From a virus: a stretch of DNA of 42,810 nucleotides. The DNA lies in IMG/VR virus record IMGVR_UViG_3300047550_004400, positions 1 through 42,810 of that record; one strand, 5' to 3'. Below are positions 1 through 6,257 of this stretch, in pieces. The stretch's first letter is position 1. Each line of letters starts with the position of its first letter. The translations under genes and the position numbers were made by a program. The notes under the pieces were generated by a model that ran no database searches, was not told where the DNA came from, and was given only the letters and a program-made list of their open reading frames with translations.

Positions 1-2
1 GT

Positions 3-89
3 GTTTCTTCAAAAGTTTTTGAATTATATTCAAGGATAAATGATACTGAAAAATTAAAAACTGAAATTTTAAAATTATATGGACAGTAA
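3..89 (+). CDS. C-terminal end of a gene cut by the window edge
   Basis: An open frame enters from the left edge and ends in TAA at 87-89, giving 28 residues that finish in LKLYGQ. It overlaps the ATG of the next gene at 79 by 11 bases, the tight packing seen throughout the window, which supports it being coding. The tail is charged and looks helical. Too little is present to assign a family; the alternative is chance openness over only 29 codons. Confidence 0.5.
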   Translation, partial: VSSKVFELYSRINDTEKLKTEILKLYGQ

Positions 90-276
90 AATTGAAAAAT
101 TACTTTTATCAAAGTTAAGACAACCGATTCATATAAGTTATATCGCAAGATATATCCTTAAAGAAACTGAAGAAAAAACACAAGAAATTATTGAAAGTTT
201 AATCAGTAAAGACATACTTGAAGAAAGTAAATACGCGAAAAATTACTACGTAATAAAACAAGAAAACAAAAATTAA
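79..276 (+). CDS. Small winged-helix-like protein, 65 aa
   Basis: A 65-residue protein with no recognised family. A helical N-terminus (residues 1-15) is followed by a PIHISYIARYI segment, a second helix rich in E and Q (about 30-42), then a LISKDILEES turn and a YYVIK strand. That order (helix, helix, recognition-like helix, strand) resembles a minimal winged helix-turn-helix, so a DNA-binding role is possible but is inference only. It ends 3 bases before the glutamine synthetase start and probably shares its transcript. Confidence 0.6.
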   Translation: MDSKIEKLLLSKLRQPIHISYIARYILKETEEKTQEIIESLISKDILEESKYAKNYYVIKQENKN

Positions 277-279
277 AAC

Positions 280-1401
280 ATGAAATATAAATTAGAGTAC
301 GTTTGGTTGGACGGATATAAAGAAGAGCCAAACCTAAGAAGTAAAGTTAAAATAGCCGATTTACCTGAGACTATAGAATTGAAAGATATTCCTGAGTGGA
401 GTTTCGATGGTAGTTCAACAAAACAAGCGGAAGGTGATTCTTCTGACTGTATATTGAAACCTATTAAAATGTATAGAAATATTAATACACCTTTATCATT
501 GCAAACAATTTTCGTTTTATGTGAAGTTTATGATAAAGATAACAAACCACACGAAACAAATTATAGAGCGTTATTGGGAGAGGAAGATGAAAATATTTGG
601 GTCGGATTCGAACAAGAATATTTTATAAGAGATAACTCAGGAAATATTTTAGGTATGAATATACCAAATATAGTTGAACCACAGGGAAAATATTATTGTG
701 GTGTTGGAGCTCAAGTTAAAGGAAGAGAATTGTCTAATGACCATCTTATTTTTTGTTTAGGATATGGATTGGAGATTGAAGGTACAAATGCGGAAGTGGC
801 GATAGGTCAGTGGGAATATCAACTTTTTGCTAAAGGAAAAAAGAAAGCTGCGGATGATTTATGGATGTCAAGATACTTTTTGTATAAATTAGCCGAGTTA
901 AGAGGGTACGGTATTGAGTTCAATCCTAAACCATATAGAGGTGAACAATGGAACGGTTCTGGTTTACATACAAACTTCTCTAATGCTCGTATGAGAAACG
1001 AAGGCGGAGAAGATTATTTTAATTCTATATTCAAAGTATTAGAAAGTCGAGCAAATAAACATTTAGAAGTTTATGGTTTCGACAATGAACATAGGTTAAC
1101 AGGAAAAAATGAAACTCAATCAATGGATAAATTCAGTTGGGGTATATCCGATAGAGGAGCATCAATTAGAGTTCCATTATCAGTATCAAAAGATTGGAAA
1201 GGATATCTCGAAGATAGAAGACCAGGTTCTAATGCTGACCCATATAAAGTAATGAGTGTTATTTGTGAATCTTTAAAGGCGGTTGAAACGTTGGATGAAA
1301 CTCTTAAGGTTATGTACCATGAACCAAAAATGAAAAACCTCAAAATGAAAAATCTTGTAGATGATGAAAAATTATTTCAAGAATATAGAAAGGAGGACTA
1401 A
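280..1401 (+). CDS. glnII: Glutamine synthetase, class II (GSII/GlnII type)
   Basis: Makes glutamine from glutamate, ammonia and ATP in the cytoplasm. The 373 residues carry the GSII signatures in order: DGSST (43-47), the metal-binding FEQEY (110-114), YYCGVGA (138-144), GTNAEVAIGQWEYQ (168-181), NGSGLHTNFS (225-234), RLTGKNET (272-279), RGASIRVP (292-299) and EDRRPGSNADPY (311-322). Length matches the eukaryote-like GSII class (about 340-370) and not the 470-residue GSI or 700-residue GSIII; it appears full-length with catalytic motifs intact. A complete glutamine synthetase is unusual phage cargo; it could keep nitrogen flowing into nucleotide synthesis during infection. It lies between two small genes with almost no spacing. 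Family assignment is very secure; the role in infection is inferred. Confidence 0.95.
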   Translation: MKYKLEYVWLDGYKEEPNLRSKVKIADLPETIELKDIPEWSFDGSSTKQAEGDSSDCILKPIKMYRNINTPLSLQTIFVLCEVYDKDNKPHETNYRALLGEEDENIWVGFEQEYFIRDNSGNILGMNIPNIVEPQGKYYCGVGAQVKGRELSNDHLIFCLGYGLEIEGTNAEVAIGQWEYQLFAKGKKKAADDLWMSRYFLYKLAELRGYGIEFNPKPYRGEQWNGSGLHTNFSNARMRNEGGEDYFNSIFKVLESRANKHLEVYGFDNEHRLTGKNETQSMDKFSWGISDRGASIRVPLSVSKDWKGYLEDRRPGSNADPYKVMSVICESLKAVETLDETLKVMYHEPKMKNLKMKNLVDDEKLFQEYRKED

Positions 1402-1403
1402 AG

Positions 1404-1781
1404 ATGGAAGCAATTGATTTTTTAAAAACCAATAGATTCATAATTAATTTTTCTGGAGAAGGATTACGAAATGTTCCAAATTATCTATTTGAAAGTTATT
1501 TTGTAATGGTTAATGAAAAAGAAATCACATTGATTATTGAAATGTTACAAACACAACATTATATTTTCAATATATCAGATTTAAAACTTGTGAATCAGGT
1601 TAATATTCAATATTTGGATAACCTTGCTAACATTACCGAAGAACATCAATTTGAAATCAACGAGAGAGAATTAATAAAAAAAGGAAAATACAGTTCATAT
1701 GAACCTCAGAGATTGAGATTCATTTTTAAATGTGAGTTAGACAAAGTAAAAGTAATATATACTGATGAAAGAACAAGTTAA
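1404..1781 (+). CDS. Conserved-looking hypothetical protein, 125 aa
   Basis: No family recognised. The 125-residue protein alternates hydrophobic and charged residues in a pattern suggesting mostly beta structure (for example NFSGEGLRNVPNYLF and FVMVNEKEITLIIEML). The start is well supported: AAAGGAGGAC lies about 5 bases upstream of the ATG, one of very few clear Shine-Dalgarno sequences in this window, and it falls inside the end of the glutamine synthetase gene. Its 3' end overlaps the DUF3310 gene by 17 bases. This suggests a shared transcript, with SD-driven translation of this gene. Confidence 0.7.
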   Translation: MEAIDFLKTNRFIINFSGEGLRNVPNYLFESYFVMVNEKEITLIIEMLQTQHYIFNISDLKLVNQVNIQYLDNLANITEEHQFEINERELIKKGKYSSYEPQRLRFIFKCELDKVKVIYTDERTS

Positions 1782-1983
1782 TCATCCTGACCATTATAAG
1801 TTTGGTCAGGATAATCAATATGAAGTAATAAAAGTAATTGAAGCCTGGGAATTGGATTTTCATTTGGGTAATGCGGTGAAATATATTTCAAGAGCAGGAA
1901 AAAAAGAACCCGATAAAGAAATTCAAGATTTGGAAAAGGCTCTATGGTATATCCAAAGAAAAATTCAAAATCTTAAAAAATGA
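1765..1983 (+). CDS. DUF3310 family small phage protein
   Basis: A 72-residue protein matching DUF3310, a phage family often annotated vaguely as nucleotide kinase-like but of unproven function. Visible family features are the N-terminal VNHPDHY, a central VIKVIEAWELDFHLGNAVKY and the ISRAGKK-(x)-DLEKALWYIQRKI C-terminal half. It overlaps the preceding gene by 17 bases and its TGA stop overlaps the ATG of the following small gene, so translational coupling is likely. Family call is confident from the HPDHY and NAVKYISRAGKK motifs; function remains unknown. Confidence 0.88.
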   Translation: MKEQVNHPDHYKFGQDNQYEVIKVIEAWELDFHLGNAVKYISRAGKKEPDKEIQDLEKALWYIQRKIQNLKK

Positions 1984-2159
1984 ACGTACTCGAACAATTA
2001 ATAAAAAAAATATTAGGTAAAAAAAATAAATTTAAATTCGGAGATAAATCTCTTTCTGAAATTATTGAAGATTCGTTGGACAAAAGAAAAAACCAACTAT
2101 CGAAAATAGTAAGAAAGAATGATTCGGATACAATCAATGAAGTGGAACTAGATGACTGA
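1980..2159 (+). CDS. Small basic hypothetical protein, 59 aa
   Basis: A 59-residue ORF starting at an ATG that overlaps the preceding stop as ATGA and running 8 bases into the methyltransferase gene. It is lysine-rich in its first half (LIKKILGKKNKFKFG) and acidic at the end (INEVELDD). No family recognised. The precise junctions on both sides are the main support for it being a real gene bridging DUF3310 and the methyltransferase, although AT-rich DNA can yield such ORFs by chance. Confidence 0.55.
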   Translation: MNVLEQLIKKILGKKNKFKFGDKSLSEIIEDSLDKRKNQLSKIVRKNDSDTINEVELDD

Positions 2160-3021
2160 ACAAAATAATGAATTGAAAACAAATAGAATTATCAATGGGA
2201 ATTGTATTGATGTTATGAAAACATTTCCCGAATCATCGATAGATTTAATAGTTACATCGCCACCATATAATTGCTCAATTGATTATGATGTATATAAAGA
2301 TGACCTACCAATGGAAGATTATTGGGAATGGACGAAACAATGGTTAACTGAAGCTTATAGAGTTTTAAAAGTTGGTGGAAGAATAAGTGTAAACATACCA
2401 TATGAAGTTAATGTTCAGGAAAGAGGTGGTAGGGTATTATTCATGGCCGAATTTTATTCTATATTAAAGTCAGTAGGATTCAAATTCTTCGGATTGGTTG
2501 ATTTGGATGAGCAATCACCACACAGGAGTAAAACAACTGCTTGGGGTTCTTGGATGAGTCCTAGTTCACCTTACATTTATAATCCGAAAGAATGTATAAT
2601 CTTGAGTTATAAAGAAAATTCTAAGAAACAACAAAAAGGAGAACCGCAATGGATGGGTCAGATACTTGAGGTTGAACAGGAAGACGGTTCCATTAAGAAA
2701 AAGATGATATATACTGAAGAAGATAAAAAAGAATTCATGAGTTTGGTATACGGACAATGGGAATATTTTGCTGATACCAAACAAATGACAAAGGCAACTT
2801 TTTCTATGGATATACCAACTAAGGCGATTAAGATTTTAACCTATAAAAATGACGTTGTTTTAGACCCCTTCACTGGTTCAGGTACAAGTATGGTTGCGGC
2901 TGAGATATTGGATAGAAGGTGGTTAGGAATCGAATTATCACCAACTTATGCTGAAGTGGCAAGAAAGAGAGTTGAAAGTTTTGTTGAAAAAAGAAAACAA
3001 CTTTCTATAGAGGGATTGTAA
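2152..3021 (+). CDS. Site-specific DNA methyltransferase (beta class, N4-C or N6-A)
   Basis: Transfers a methyl group from S-adenosylmethionine to an exocyclic amino group in DNA. The 289 residues carry the catalytic motif TSPPYN (35-40) near the N-terminus and the SAM-binding motif DPFTGSGTSM (238-247) near the C-terminus; that order (IV before I) defines the beta class. TSPPY fits N4-cytosine or some N6-adenine enzymes, so the base cannot be fixed by eye. The region between (about 110-225) should contain the target-recognition part. No restriction nuclease partner lies nearby, so this is an orphan enzyme, commonly used by phages to protect their DNA or alter regulation. Confidence 0.92.
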   Translation: MTEQNNELKTNRIINGNCIDVMKTFPESSIDLIVTSPPYNCSIDYDVYKDDLPMEDYWEWTKQWLTEAYRVLKVGGRISVNIPYEVNVQERGGRVLFMAEFYSILKSVGFKFFGLVDLDEQSPHRSKTTAWGSWMSPSSPYIYNPKECIILSYKENSKKQQKGEPQWMGQILEVEQEDGSIKKKMIYTEEDKKEFMSLVYGQWEYFADTKQMTKATFSMDIPTKAIKILTYKNDVVLDPFTGSGTSMVAAEILDRRWLGIELSPTYAEVARKRVESFVEKRKQLSIEGL

Positions 3022-3036
3022 TTTCCATTCATGAAT

Positions 3037-3052
3037 GATATTTATTATTAAA
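3037..3052 (+). promoter_or_regulatory. AT-rich start-proximal element (GATATTTATTATTAAA)
   Basis: GATATTTATTATTAAA ends 7 bases before the ATG at 3060. Very similar elements (core ATATTTAT or CTATTTAT) precede at least ten starts in this window, on both strands. It may be a phage-specific promoter or a translation element; no experimental support is available. Confidence 0.5.
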
Positions 3053-3059
3053 CGAAAAA

Positions 3060-3395
3060 ATGAGTATTAGATTCACAATAACTGAAGAAGAAAAAAATGA
3101 TATTAAATCTAAATATGGTATAATATCGGAACAAAGTTCGAAAGGATTTACAATAAGTTCTATAAAAAAATCAACTTTCCCTGAAGCAACTAGCAAAACC
3201 TATAAGGTGGCTATGTCAGGTAAAAATGTCAGTATCAATGGTAAAAGACCATATAAAGATATGGTGGTTACACCAAAAGACGTTATTATTATGGGAGAAG
3301 GAGAAGAAATTCTATTCCAACCAATACCAGGGTTTGGTCAGTCAAGTGTTCGTTTTCTTGGTGGAGTACCTGAAATGATAGTATTTACAGATTAA
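3060..3395 (+). CDS. Hypothetical protein with putative capsid-targeting leader, 111 aa
   Basis: The 111-residue protein begins with a leader (FTITEEEKNDIK, then GIISE at about 20-24) resembling those of several unrelated proteins in the window; it would be cleaved after I-S-E if a T4-like prohead protease acts on it. The remainder is basic and beta-rich, with AMSGKNVSINGKRPYKDMVV and a C-terminal GQSSVRFLGGVPEMIVFTD. No family recognised. It is preceded by the AT-rich element at 3037 and followed by a strong terminator, so it looks like its own transcription unit. A virion-internal role is inference. Confidence 0.65.
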   Translation: MSIRFTITEEEKNDIKSKYGIISEQSSKGFTISSIKKSTFPEATSKTYKVAMSGKNVSINGKRPYKDMVVTPKDVIIMGEGEEILFQPIPGFGQSSVRFLGGVPEMIVFTD

Positions 3396-3400
3396 TCAAA

Positions 3401-3427
3401 AACCTCTCAACCGAGAGGTTTTTTTTT
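3401..3427. terminator. Intrinsic terminator, probably bidirectional
   Basis: An 8-bp stem AACCTCTC (3401-3408) and GAGAGGTT (3413-3420) with a 4-base loop is followed by seven T. It sits between convergent genes ending at 3395 and 3427, and the A-run on the other side lets it serve both strands. Confidence 0.9.
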
Positions 3428-3978
3428 CAGAAGTTAATCCAATTCTTTTTATATTTTTTATTTGTTGAACAAAATATTGCGTAAGAATTTTTTATTGGTT
3501 TACCCGTATTATAACATCCACAAGCACTTGCCCAATCACCATACGTTTTATGTAATTGTTTAAGAAGCTTAACCGATGTTGATATATTAAGTTCCAAATT
3601 ATTCTTTAGTGTTTTCCTTTTTACATCTTTTGAATTTATATTGTTAGCTGTTGATAAAGTAATTTGCATTGCGCCAACAGCTCCCGAACCTGAAGATTGG
3701 TATGGGTTATAATCCCAATCAAACGGACCTCGATATCTCGTTTCTTTGAATGCTACGTTATATACAATGTATCTCGGTACTTTAAAAGAATCACAATACT
3801 TTTCTATTAAGTAATATGTTTGTAAAGAAGGGGGAGAATTAGGTGATAGTGATGCCTTTTTTAAATTTTTATCCCATTCAGATAACCTAGTATTTTTTTT
3901 GAACATTATAAAATCAATGCAAAACGATACTATTAATATCAGTGATAATGTAAAAATATATTTTGAACCTAATCTCAT
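3427..3978 (-). CDS. Membrane-anchored lytic transglycosylase (SLT domain)
   Basis: Likely cleaves the glycan strands of peptidoglycan. The 183 residues start with a membrane segment (about 7-25, YIFTLSLILIVSFCIDFIMF), then a linker and an SLT-type lysozyme fold: catalytic glutamate in VAFKETRYRG (E79), the GAVGAMQI motif (99-106), a helix LELNISTSVKLLKQL and the ASACGCYNTG tail where family members usually have A-YN-G. This matches the minimal SLT core. The N-terminal anchor would hold it in the inner membrane facing the periplasm, for lysis or virion egress. Its start overlaps the end of the next upstream minus-strand gene by 4 bases, suggesting one transcript. Confidence 0.85.
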   Translation of the reverse strand: MRLGSKYIFTLSLILIVSFCIDFIMFKKNTRLSEWDKNLKKASLSPNSPPSLQTYYLIEKYCDSFKVPRYIVYNVAFKETRYRGPFDWDYNPYQSSGSGAVGAMQITLSTANNINSKDVKRKTLKNNLELNISTSVKLLKQLHKTYGDWASACGCYNTGKPIKNSYAIFCSTNKKYKKNWINF

Positions 3979-4286
3979 TCTAAAACATTAGAGGGATAAA
4001 AAAGATAATCATTATTAGAATTGTAGGTTGTATCTGTGGTTATTTTCCATCCGTTAACCTCATATTTAGATTTCCAAATTTTGATGATAACCTCTTTTCG
4101 TCTGAAGCCAACCTCATTTAAAAGATTGTTTACTTTAACATATGGAACAGATATTTGTCGATTATCACGGAATTGATTATCTATACATTCATCTGTCAAA
4201 CTTTCTATTAAGGATAATAGTTCCGTTTCTTTTTCAGAAAGTTCTTTTTTGTTGTACTTTTCATACATTTCCTTATAAGTTCTCAT
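3975..4286 (-). CDS. Hypothetical protein, 103 aa
   Basis: No family recognised. The first half is highly charged and helical (YEKYNKKELSEKETELLSLIESL), the second half has NEVGFRRKEVIIKIWKSKYEVNGWKI, which could be a small winged-helix-like or beta-rich fold. I chose the ATG at 4286 over the one at 4304 because a good promoter -7 box (TAATTTTG, 4305-4312) abuts 4304; starting at 4286 leaves a short leader of about 14 bases. It overlaps the transglycosylase gene by 4 bases. Confidence 0.65.
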   Translation of the reverse strand: MRTYKEMYEKYNKKELSEKETELLSLIESLTDECIDNQFRDNRQISVPYVKVNNLLNEVGFRRKEVIIKIWKSKYEVNGWKITTDTTYNSNNDYLFYPSNVLE

Positions 4287-4304
4287 TTTAAAAAAATTGA
4301 ACAT

Positions 4305-4335
4305 CAAAATTAAGGATTAAAAAACAAATTCCAAA
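4305..4335 (-). promoter_or_regulatory. Bacteroidota-type promoter
   Basis: On the minus strand TTTG (4335-4332), 19 bases, then TAATTTTG (4312-4305) match the Bacteroidota consensus TTTG-N19/20-TAnnTTTG. It would drive the 4286 gene and the transglycosylase. It lies mostly inside the 3' end of the DUF192 gene. Confidence 0.65.
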
Positions 4336-4664
4336 ATATTTTTTTCTTCGATATTTAATTTTTTACAAGTTCCACCCTGAAGTTCTAAAACCATTTCACC
4401 ATTACCACAATAATTTTTACATGGTTCTTTGGTACACGGAGGACAATTATGATGAATTTTTGTTATTTGATTATCTTTAATGAAAATAATATCAAGAGGT
4501 ATTATACAATTCATCATCCAAAAACAATGGTCTCCTTTTCCCTGAAGAAAAAGCATTCCGTTATAATTTTCATCGAATCTTTTCTTCATCATACCAATTT
4601 GTTTTTCTTTTTCCGAAATTGCTAACTTGATTTTGAAGAGATGTTCATTTATTTTTATGACCAT
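4317..4664 (-). CDS. DUF192 family protein
   Basis: A 115-residue member of DUF192, a small beta-rich family of unknown function found in bacteria and many large phages. The family pattern is visible: EKEKQIGMMKKRFDENYNGM, the hydrophobic MLFLQGKGDHCFWMMN (family: F-W-M-N/K-N-T), PLDIIFI, a strand-turn with a cysteine cluster CPPCTKEPCKNYCGNG, and the VLELQGG motif near the end. The four-plus cysteines between 74 and 88 are additional to the usual core and might bind metal. An ATATTTAT element lies just upstream (4665-4680). Confidence 0.85.
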   Translation of the reverse strand: MVIKINEHLFKIKLAISEKEKQIGMMKKRFDENYNGMLFLQGKGDHCFWMMNCIIPLDIIFIKDNQITKIHHNCPPCTKEPCKNYCGNGEMVLELQGGTCKKLNIEEKNILEFVF

Positions 4665-4680
4665 AGTAATTATAAATATA
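4665..4680 (-). promoter_or_regulatory. AT-rich start-proximal element
   Basis: Read on the minus strand this is TATATTTATAATTACT, directly abutting the DUF192 start codon. It matches the elements at 10358 and 14098 closely (ATATTTATAATTA shared by all three). Confidence 0.5.
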
Positions 4681-4694
4681 AAAAAAATACAAAG

Positions 4695-5108
4695 ATGAGC
4701 GGAAAAAGATACTCAGGAGTAATTGTACAATCAAAAGATAAGGTTTTGTTATGTAAAAGAAATAATAATGGAGCATTACCAGGTGAATGGTCAATCCCTT
4801 CAGGAAAGATAGAAGACAATGAAACACCAATTGATGGTGCGGTAAGAGAATTCTATGAAGAAACAAATTTAAAAGTAACATCACCACTTAGTTTATGTGG
4901 ATTAATTAAAAGACATACAAGAGATGGTAAAAATGTAAAAGGTTTGATGTATACCTTTCAAATGCATTCGGATACTGAAATCCAACCTGATTTAAAAAAT
5001 GCAAAAGATGGTGAAGAACATACTGAATGTGGTTATTTTGATATGGATAACTTACCTGAACCTATTGGTGAACAGTTGAAAAATTTAATTATATCACTTT
5101 TGTCTTAA
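4695..5108 (+). CDS. Nudix hydrolase
   Basis: Hydrolyses a nucleoside diphosphate linked to another moiety; substrate unknown. The 137 residues contain a perfect Nudix box (GX5EX7REUXEEXGU): G37 to L59, written GKIEDNETPIDGAVREFYEE and onward. The N-terminus (SGVIVQSKDKVLLCKRNN) is the usual first strands with LCKR, like MutT-type and NUDIX enzymes acting on oxidised or surplus nucleotides. I take the ATG at 4695 (MSGKRY) because translation upstream of it has no family similarity. In a genome with a Prs/NAMPT module, an ADP-ribose or NAD-related substrate is possible, but nothing here proves it. Confidence 0.92.
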   Translation: MSGKRYSGVIVQSKDKVLLCKRNNNGALPGEWSIPSGKIEDNETPIDGAVREFYEETNLKVTSPLSLCGLIKRHTRDGKNVKGLMYTFQMHSDTEIQPDLKNAKDGEEHTECGYFDMDNLPEPIGEQLKNLIISLLS

Positions 5109-5114
5109 AAAAGA

Positions 5115-5146
5115 TTTGACAAATCGAAAAACATGTTTTATCTTTG
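5115..5146 (+). promoter_or_regulatory. Bacteroidota-type promoter, copy 1
   Basis: TTTG (5115-5118), exactly 20 bases, TATCTTTG (5139-5146): a full match to TTTG-N20-TAnnTTTG. First of three in a row reading toward the large RNA. Confidence 0.85.
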
Positions 5147-5184
5147 TACAACTTTCGGAAACGAAAAAAAATTTTAAAAAAAGA

Positions 5185-5216
5185 TTTGACAAATCGAAAA
5201 ACATGTTTTATCTTTG
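5185..5216 (+). promoter_or_regulatory. Bacteroidota-type promoter, copy 2
   Basis: TTTG (5185-5188), 20 bases, TATCTTTG (5209-5216). Identical in sequence to copy 1 and 70 bases downstream of it. Confidence 0.85.
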
Positions 5217-5254
5217 TACAACTTTCGGAAACGAAAAAAAATTTTAAAAAAAGA

Positions 5255-5286
5255 TTTGACAAATCGAAAAACATGTCTTATCTTTG
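5255..5286 (+). promoter_or_regulatory. Bacteroidota-type promoter, copy 3 (proximal)
   Basis: TTTG (5255-5258), 20 bases, TATCTTTG (5279-5286). The unit diverges soon after the -7 box, so the transcript from this copy should begin at about 5290-5293, which sets the likely 5' end of the large RNA. Confidence 0.85.
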
Positions 5287-5291
5287 TAAAC

Positions 5292-6221
5292 CGAAAGGGA
5301 AAGTTCTTTAAATATTGGTTTATCCATTCACAAAATAATTTTTAGTCTTAGGACTTTGAATTATGAGTGATAAAGATAATTGGGCGGTCTATAGTCCATA
5401 AAATAAACTACGAAAGTAGTGTAAAGTGACCGAAATTGATTAGATTCGGTTGCGGCTTCCGAGAGGAAGCTCGAGTAGACAAGCGGAATATCATTTAACC
5501 TTTGTAATCGAGGGTAACACTGTAGATGAAGTGGTTGAATGACTTGGCGATGTGGGTCGTCAGGTTGAGTTCGGAAGAACAATAAGAATAATCCGTAGAG
5601 TCGTTGCAAAAAGTACGGTCATCCAACTGTATCATTGCGGGATTCAATATAAACGTTAACTTAAAGCTGAAAGGCATGATGTTGTACAGGTGGTGCTGTT
5701 AATGTCCTTCTGTATGGTCTACCAAGATTATATGGTCGAAGTAAACGAGAAGTATGGGAGTAGGGATATTCCAGAGAGTTGTTCAATATTCTGTCGTTCA
5801 AAAGATGACAGAGTTGGTGGTCGACCACAACTTTCATCATCCACAATCAATCTTTTAACAATTTCATTCTGAGAAATCAAAGTTAAATTTAAAAGGACAA
5901 GTGTCGACCAGTCATCAATTAAAGGTGACTACATAGTAATGAGTGTTCATTGCCACAGGCGGTCCCAAACCAAATGTGATTTTTATGAAAGTTCTCTAGT
6001 CCCGCAAGGACTAATTGGGGAGGCATCCTCGAAGAGTAATCAGTAGTAAGAGAGTAGTTGATGACTTAAGGAGTGATTGGTCTAACCAATCGTCACTGAG
6101 GAATACCATTCAAAAGATGGTGGATATGAGTAGAACCCATAATGACTCTAAAGTTTCTCAACCAAACGTGTAATCTCAGCGTTTCATTTTAAAATTAAAC
6201 TTCTTTTTAGAAGTTTTTTTT
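5292..6221 (+). ncRNA. Giant structured non-coding RNA, GOLLD/ROOL-like
   Basis: About 930 bases without a credible gene, less AT-rich than the coding DNA, starting at a triple promoter and ending in an intrinsic terminator. Many hairpins can be read: AATTAT/ATAATT (5359/5376) closed by GGACT/AGTCC (5351/5393); ACTAC-GAAA-GTAGT (5407-5420); ACCGAA/TTCGGT (5429/5445); GCTTCC-GAGA-GGAAGC (5455-5470); TCTGTC/GACAGA (5790/5807); GTGG-TCGA-CCAC (near 5817); TAGTCC/GGACTA (5997/6008); a 26-base hairpin at 6072-6097; ACCAT/ATGGT (6105/6117). Two are GNRA tetraloops. The 11-mer TTCAAAAGATG recurs in the loops at 5797 and 6109. Length, phage setting and ornate folding fit GOLLD or ROOL RNAs, which assemble into large homo-oligomers; class membership is not proven. 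I see no tmRNA tag or acceptor end, no group II domain V and no tRNA. Confidence 0.75.
6197..6221 (+). terminator. Intrinsic terminator of the large RNA
   Basis: AAACTTC (6197-6203), loop TTTTTA, GAAGTTT (6210-6216) and a run of T through 6221. The end of the T-run also supplies the TTTG box of the smpB promoter, so termination and re-initiation are abutting. Confidence 0.85.
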
Positions 6222-6250
6222 GTTTATACCAATTTATATTCATAACTTTG
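6219..6250 (+). promoter_or_regulatory. Bacteroidota-type promoter of smpB
   Basis: TTTG (6219-6222), 20 bases, TAACTTTG (6243-6250). The -7 box ends only 7 bases before the smpB ATG, so the mRNA would have almost no leader. Confidence 0.85.
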
Positions 6251-6257
6251 TTCCATC

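Larger units (their letters stand above)
5113..5288 (+). repeat. 70-bp tandem repeat carrying a complete promoter (2 full + 1 partial copies)
   Basis: Copies at 5113-5182 and 5183-5252 are identical over 70 bases. A third begins at 5253, has one T-to-C change, and departs from the repeat after about 36 bases. Each copy holds GATTTGACAAATCG, TATCTTTG and, in the full copies, ACTTTCGGAAACG plus an A/T-rich tail. Exact identity suggests recent amplification or selection for promoter dosage in front of the large non-coding RNA. Confidence 0.95.

Noticed and set aside
1116-1343. Minus-strand 75-codon ORF opposite glutamine synthetase
   Set aside because: Antisense of conserved GSII motifs; no start context or family.
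5089-5274. Minus-strand ORF of about 61 codons with repeated protein units
   Set aside because: It is the translation of the 70-bp promoter repeat on the opposite strand, not a gene.
5113-5288. CRISPR array
   Set aside because: Units are adjacent 70-bp copies without variable spacers and no cas genes are present; each is a promoter.
5361-5872. ORFs of 60-82 codons on both strands inside the giant RNA region
   Set aside because: No start context, no family resemblance, rich in unlikely residues, and overlapping on both strands; best explained as chance in structured, less AT-rich DNA.
5292-6221. tmRNA (ssrA) next to smpB
   Set aside because: I could not find a tRNA-like acceptor with T-loop and CCA end, nor a tag reading frame ending in an A-L-A-A-like sequence, and 930 nt is over twice the usual size.
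5292-6221. Group I or group II intron
   Set aside because: No domain V-like stem, no GUGYG/AY ends, no intron-encoded protein, and no split exon on either side; it lies between independent transcription units.
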